Source: Chlorocebus sabaeus (Eukaryota; Chordata; Mammalia; Primates; Cercopithecidae). From it: a DNA stretch of 64,000 bases. The stretch's first letter is position 1. Each line of letters begins with the position of its first letter. The stretch is taken from NCBI RefSeq assembly GCF_047675955.1, contig NW_027327446.1:558001-622000 (forward strand), in the 5' to 3' direction. Below the pieces are notes generated by a model, which did no database searches, had not been told where the DNA came from, and worked only from the letters and a program-made list of their open reading frames with translations. Both the position numbers and the translations under genes were made by a program. This document shows, piece by piece, positions 59,168-64,000 of the stretch.

Positions 59168-60714
59168 CCAAATATCCCTTTGCCAATTCCACAAGAACAG
59201 CCTTAGCGAAAGGCTTCTTGAAGGAAGAGATGTAACTCTGCTAGATGAATTAACAGAACACAGAGCAGTTTCTCAGAAAGCTTCTTTCCACTTTGGAACC
59301 GAAGATATTTCCTTTTTCACCATAGCCCACCATGGGCTTCCAAATATCCCTTTGCCAATTCCACAAGAAGAGCCTTAGCGAAAGGCTTCTTGAAGGGAAA
59401 GATGTAATTCTGTGAGATGAATTAAAAGAACACAGAGCAGTTTCTCAGAAAGCTTCTTTCCAGTTTTGAACGGATGATATTTCCGTTTTCACCATAGCCC
59501 TCTATGGGCTTCCAAATATCCCTTTGCCAATTCCACAAGAACAGGCTTAGCGAAAGGCTTCTTGAAGGAAAGATATAACTCTGTGAGATGAATTAACAGA
59601 ACACAGAGCAGTTTCTCAGAAAGCTTTTTTCCAATTTTGAACGGAAGATATTTCCTTTTTCACCATAGCCCACCATGGGCTTCCAAATATCCCTTTGCCA
59701 ATTCCACAAGAAGAGCCTTAGCGAAAGGCTTCCTGAAGGGAAAGATGTAATTCTGTGAGATGAATTAAAAGAACACAGAGCAGTTTCTCAGAAAGCTTCT
59801 TTCCAGTTTTGAACGGATGATATTTCCTTTTTCACCATAGCCCTCTATGGGCTTCCAAATATCCCTTTGCCAATTCCACAAGAACAGCCTTAGCAAAAGG
59901 CTTCTTGAAGGGAAAGATGTAACTCTGTGAGATGAATTAACAGAACATAGAACAGTTTCTCAGAAAGCTTCTTTCCAGTTTTGAACGGAAGATATTTCCT
60001 TTTTCTCCATAGCCCTCTATGGGCTTCCAAATATCCCTTTGCCAATTCCACAAGAACAGCCTTAGCGAAAGACTTCTTGAAGGGAAAGATGTAACTCTGT
60101 GAGATGAATTAACAGAACACAGAGCAGTTTCTCAGAAAGCTTCTTTCCAGTTTTGAACGGAAGATATTTCCTTTTTCACCGTAGCCCTCTATGGGCTTCC
60201 TAATATCCCTTTGCCAACTCCACAAGAACAGCCTTAGCGAAAGGATTCTTGAAGGGAAAGATGTAACTCTGTGAGATGAATTACCAGAACACAGAGTAGT
60301 TTCTCAGAAAGCTTCTTTCCAGTTTTGAACGGAAGGTATTTCCTTTTTCACCATAGCCCTCTATGGGCTTCCAAATATCCCTTTGCCAATTCCACAAGAA
60401 CAGCCTTAGCGAAAGGCTTCTTGAAGGGAAAGATGTAACTCTGTGAGATGAATTAACAGAACACAGAGCAGTTTCTCAGAAAGCTTTTTTCCAGTTTTGA
60501 ACGGAAGATATTTCCTTTTTCACCATAGCCCTCTATGGGCTTCCAAATATCCCTTTGCCAATTCCACAAGAACAGCCTTAGCGAAAGGCTTCTTGAAGGG
60601 AAAGATGTAACACTGTGAGATGAATTAACAGAACACAGAGCAGTTTCTCAGAAAGCTTCTTTCCAGTTTTGAACGGAAGATATTTCCTTTTTCACCATAG
60701 CCCTCTATGGGCTT
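59168..60714. repeat. Block 28: 9-mer A/G-H-G-H-B-C-D-c-c
   Basis: Repeats the first six monomers of block 27 at +1,547 bp. D (ttcctaatat at 60198) has caactccacaagaac and ggattcttg, with private gaattaccag and gagtag. After about 60.34 kb the sequence instead matches 54.5 kb (taacactg near 60609), so the join to the next duplication lies here. Confidence 0.82.
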
Positions 60715-63466
60715 CCAAATATCCCTTTGCCAATTCCACAAGAACAGCCTTAGCGAAAGGCTTCTTGAAGGAAGAGGTGTAACTCTGCTAGATGAATTAA
60801 CAGAACACAGAGCAGTTTCTCAGAAAGCTTCTTTCCACTTTTGAACGGAAGATATTTCCTTTTTCAGCATAGCCCTCCATGGGCTTCAAAATATCCCTTT
60901 GCCAATTCCAAAAGAAGAGCCTTAGCGAAAGGCTTCTTGAAGGGAAAGATGTAATTCTGTGAGATGAATTAAAAGAACACAGAGCAGTTTCTCAGAAAGT
61001 TTCTTTCCAGTTTTGAACGGATGATATTTCCTTTTTCACCATAGCCCTCTATGGGCTTCCAAATATCCCTTTGCCAATTACACAAGAACAGGCTTAGCGA
61101 AAGGCTTCTTGAAGGGAAAGATGTAACTCTGTGAGATGAATTAACAGAACACAGAGCAGTTTCTCAGAAAGCTTCTTTCCAGTTTTGAACGGAAGATATT
61201 TCCTTTTTCACCATAGCCCTCTATGGGCTTCCAAATATCCCTTTGACAATTCCACAAAAACAGCCTTAGCGAAAGGCTTCTTCAAGGGAAATATGTAACT
61301 CTGTGAGATGAATTAACAGAACAGAGAGCAGTTTCTCAGAAAGCTTCTTTCCAGTTTTGAACGGAAGATATTTCCTTTTTCTCCATAGCCCTCTATGGGC
61401 TTCCAAATATCCCTTTGCCAATTCCACAAGAAGAGACTTAGCGAAAGGCTTCTTGAAGGGAAAGATGTAACTCTGTGAGATGAATTAACAGAACACAGAG
61501 CAGTTTCTCAGAAAGCTTCTTTCCAGTTTTGAACGGAAGATATTTCCTTTTTCACCATAGCCCTCTATGGGCTTCCAAATATCCCTTTGCCAATTCCACA
61601 AGAACAGCCTTAGCGAAAGGCTTCTTGAAGGGAAAGATGTAACTCTGTGAGATGAATTCACAGAACACAGAGCAGTTTCTCAGAAAGCTTCTTTCCAGTT
61701 TTGAACGGAAGATATTTCCTTTTTCACCATAGCCCTCTATGGGCTTCGAAATATCCCTTTGCCAATTCCACAAGAACAGCCTTAGCGAAAGGCTTCTTGA
61801 AGGGAAAGATGTAACTCTGTGAGATGAATTAACAGAACACAGAGCAGTTTCTCAGAAAGCTTCTTTCCAGTTTTGAACGGAAGATATTTCCTTTTTCACC
61901 ATAGCCCTCTATGGGCTTCCAAATATCCCTTTGACAATTCCACAAAAACAGCCTTAGCGAAAGGCTTCTTCAAGGGAAATATGTAACTCTGTGAGATGAA
62001 TTAACAGAACACAGAGCAGTTTCTCAGAAAGCTTCTTTCCACTTTTGAACGGAAGATATTTCCTTTTTCACCATAGCCCTCTATGGGCTTCCAAATATCC
62101 CTTTGCCAATTCCACAAGAACAGCCTTAGCGAAAGGCTTCTTGAAGGGAAAGATGTAACTCTGTGAGATGAATTAACAGAACACAGAGCAGTTTCTCAGA
62201 AAGCTTCTTTCCAGTTTTGAACGGAAGATATTTCCTTTTTCACCATAGCCCTCTATGGGCTTCCAAATATCCCTTTGCCAATTCCACAAGAACAGCCTTA
62301 GTGAAAGGCTTCTTGAAGGGAAAGATGTAACTCTGTGAGATGAATTAACACAACACAGAGCAGTTTCTCAGAAAGCTTCTTTCCAGTTTTGAACGGAAGA
62401 TATTTCCTTTTTCACCATAGCCCTCTATGGGCTTCCAAATATCCCTTTGCCAATTCCACAAGAACAGCCTTAGCGAAAGGCTTCTTGAAGGGAAAGATGT
62501 AACTCTGTGAGATGAATTAACAGAACACAGAGCAGTTTCTCAGAAAGCTTCTTTCCAGTTTTGAACGGAAGATATTTCCTTTTTCACCATAGCCCTCTAT
62601 GGGCTTCCAAATATCCCTTTGCCAATTCCACAAGAACAGCCTTAGCGAAAGGCTTCTTGAAGGGAAAGATGTAACTCTGTGAGATGAATTAAGAGAACAC
62701 CGAGCGGTTTCTCAGAAAGCTTCTTTCCAGTTTTGAACGGAAGATATTTCCTTTTTCACCATAGCCCTCTATGGGCTTCCAAATATCCCTTTGCCAATTC
62801 CACAAGAACAGCCTTAGCGAAAGGCTTCTTGAAGGGAAAGATGTAACTCTGTGAGATGAATTAACAGATCACAGAGCAGTTTCTCAGAAAGCTTCTTTCC
62901 AGTTTTGAACGGAAGATATTTCCTTTTTCACCATAGCCCTCTTTGGGCTTCCAAATATCCCTTTGCCAATCCCACAAGAACAGCCTTAGCGAAAGGCTTC
63001 TTGAAGTTAAAGATGTAACTCTGTGAGATGAATTAACAGAACACAGAGCAGTTTCTCAGAAAGCTTCTTTCCAGTTTTGAACGGAAGATATTTCCTTTTT
63101 CACCATAGCCCTCTATGGGCTTCCAAATATCCCTTTGCCAATTCCCCAAGAACAGCCTTAGCGAAAGGCTTCTTGAAGGGAAAGATGTAACTCTGTGAGA
63201 TGAATTAACAGAACACAGAGCAGTTTCTCAGAAAGCTTCTTTCCACTTTTGAACGGAAGATATTTCCTTTTTCACCATAGCCCTCTATGGGCTTCCAAAT
63301 ATCCCTTTGCCAATTCCCCAAGAACAGCCTTAGCGAAAGGCTTCTTGAAGGGAAAGATGTAACTCTGTGAGATGAATTAACAGAACACAGAGCAGTTTCT
63401 CAGAAAGCTTCTTTCCAGTTTTGAACGGAAGATATTTCCTTTTTCACCATAGCCCTCTATGGGCTT
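60715..63466. repeat. Block 29: 16-mer, second copy of block 26
   Basis: Same length (2,752 bp) and order as block 26 at +5,845 bp, with the same private marks (gaagaggtg, ttcttcaaggg, attcacagaac, ttcgaaatat, attaacacaac, cagatcac, ctctttggg, ccaatcccac). Differences seen: cagagcag here where block 26 has cagaccag, ctctatggg against ctctaaggg, and ccacttttg near 62038 against ccagttttg. Confidence 0.85.
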
Positions 63467-64000
63467 CCAAATATCCCTTTGCCAATTCCACAAGAACAGC
63501 CTTAGCGAAAGGCTTCTTGAAGGAAGAGATGTAACTCTGCTAGATGAATTAACAGAACACAGAGCAGTTTCTTAGAAAGCTTCTTTCCACTTTGGAACGG
63601 AAGATATTTCCTTTTTCACCATAGCCCACCATGGGCTTCCAAATATCCCTTTGCCAATTCCACAAGAAGAGCCTTAGCGAAAGGCTTCTTGAAGGGAAAG
63701 ATGTAATTCTGTGAGATGAATTAAAAGAACACAGAGCAGTTTCTCAGAAAGCTTATTTCCAGTTTTGAACGGATGATATTTCCTTTTTCACCATAGCCCT
63801 CTATGGGCTTCCAAATATCCCTTTGCCAATTCCACAAGAACAGCCTTAGCGAAAGGCTTCTTGAAGGGAAAGATGTAACTCTGTGAGATGAATTAACAGA
63901 ACACAGAGCAGTTTCTCAGAAAGCTTTTTTCCAATTTTGAACGGAAGATATTTCCTTTTTCACCATAGCCCACCATGGGCTTCCAAATATCCCTTTGCCA
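63467..64000. repeat. Block 30: A/G-H-G, then partial monomer at the window edge
   Basis: Continues the copy of 57622 onward at +5,845 bp (cttagaaag, ccactttggaacgg, cttatttcc). The final 18 bases from 63983 are the start of another monomer, so the array runs past the window. Confidence 0.85.

Larger units (their letters stand above)
1..64000. repeat. Alpha satellite (alphoid) tandem array, 172-bp monomer, Old World monkey type
   Basis: The window is a head-to-tail array of 372 complete monomers plus a partial one starting at 63983. Spacing between the first and last A-type monomer (1 to 63467) is 369 monomers, a mean of 171.99 bp. All copies run the same way. The reverse complement has the usual alphoid landmarks: the stretch reading CTATGGTGAAAAAGGAAATATC, the CTCAGAAACT-like part and the CACAGAGTT part. 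A HindIII site (AAGCTT) recurs once per monomer, first at 111-116. GC content of the consensus is about 41 percent. Family knowledge: alpha satellite is the main centromeric repeat of primates, and a 172-bp monomer with one HindIII site is what I recall for African green monkey. Papionins such as macaques have a dimeric form of about 340 bp, which is not seen here. Species is inference; the satellite family is close to certain. No gene, transposon or unique sequence interrupts the array. Confidence 0.97.

Noticed and set aside
1..64000. CRISPR-like array or bacterial repeat system
   Set aside because: The repeat is 172 bp with no variable spacers between copies, and the sequence is alphoid.
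1..64000. Macaque or baboon type dimeric alpha satellite (about 340 bp)
   Set aside because: Neighbouring monomers differ by only a few bases and no alternation of two diverged families is visible.
1..64000. The 12-mer and nested duplications as pure assembly artefact
   Set aside because: Copies carry copy-specific differences that fit a consistent order of events, and junction monomers are hybrids. Artefact cannot be fully excluded for the 5,163 and 5,845 bp copies without reads.

Overview
The whole 64 kb window is one uninterrupted tandem array of an approximately 172-bp repeat: 372 complete monomers plus an 18-base partial monomer at the right edge, all in the same orientation. Read on the reverse strand, the monomer is primate alpha satellite (centromeric alphoid DNA). 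Its sequence, the single HindIII site per monomer and the 172-bp period match what I remember of the African green monkey (Chlorocebus) 'component alpha' repeat. An Old World monkey of the Cercopithecini, most likely Chlorocebus, is therefore the best guess for the source, but I could not run a search. I see no protein-coding gene, RNA gene, transposon, CRISPR array or non-satellite sequence in the window. Every open reading frame is a by-product of the repeat: 172 is not a multiple of 3, so a frame survives little more than one monomer.

The structure lies in the order of monomer variants. I name them with my own letters, by + strand diagnostic bases. A: gaaggaagagatg + ctgctag. B: agcaaaagg + acatagaacag + ttctccatag. 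C: gaaagacttc, often entered through gggaatcc. D: caactccacaaaaacag + gaaatatg or gaaatacg. D2: caactccacaacaacag + cgaaaagctt. E: caattccccaag. F: ccttggcg + acatagaacag; F' is F with acacagagcag, cttttttcc and a ctagggg end. G: aggcttag or gcgaaggc + ccaattttg + a cccaccatggg or cctccatggg end. H: aagaagagcc + gtaattctg + attaaaag + ggatgat. I: gaaagaggtaac or aggcttagcg, otherwise near consensus. J: gaagttaaag + gagacg + caccagag; J' lacks gagacg and caccagag. K: cttttttccag. L: ctttcaag. M: follows F', begins ccaagtatccc or has ccccaag. N: aggcttag + ggaaggatg. O: accgagcgg, usually with caccctagcc. P: aggttcttt. Q: ttagggaaagg. R: ttgacaattcc + acaaaaac. S: attaaaag + cttatttcc. c: near consensus. 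Position of A defines 30 blocks.

Left part (1 to about 31 kb): a 12-monomer higher-order unit A-B-C-D-E-F-G-H-I-J-K-L (about 2,064 bp) and derivatives with 5, 10, 11, 13, 14, 16 and 18 monomers. Nested recent duplications can be ordered in time: a 38-monomer (6,539 bp) tandem duplication, then a 30-monomer (5,163 bp) tandem duplication straddling it, plus an 18-monomer (3,098 bp) unit repeated about 2.4 times.

Middle part (about 31 to 50 kb): less regular. It has A-F'-M trimers, long 31- and 26-monomer blocks, and copies offset by 2,063, 1,032, 3,268, 2,580, 11,007 and 2,236 bp. Right part (about 50 to 64 kb): more near-consensus monomers, hybrid A/G monomers, and duplications offset by 1,547, 5,845 and 8,423 bp.

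Functionally this looks like centromeric or near-centromeric satellite maintained by unequal exchange. Nearly every monomer carries a 17-bp pJalpha-type motif, I saw no CENP-B box, and each monomer holds a prominent dyad. Those three points and the nested duplication history are the most interesting content.
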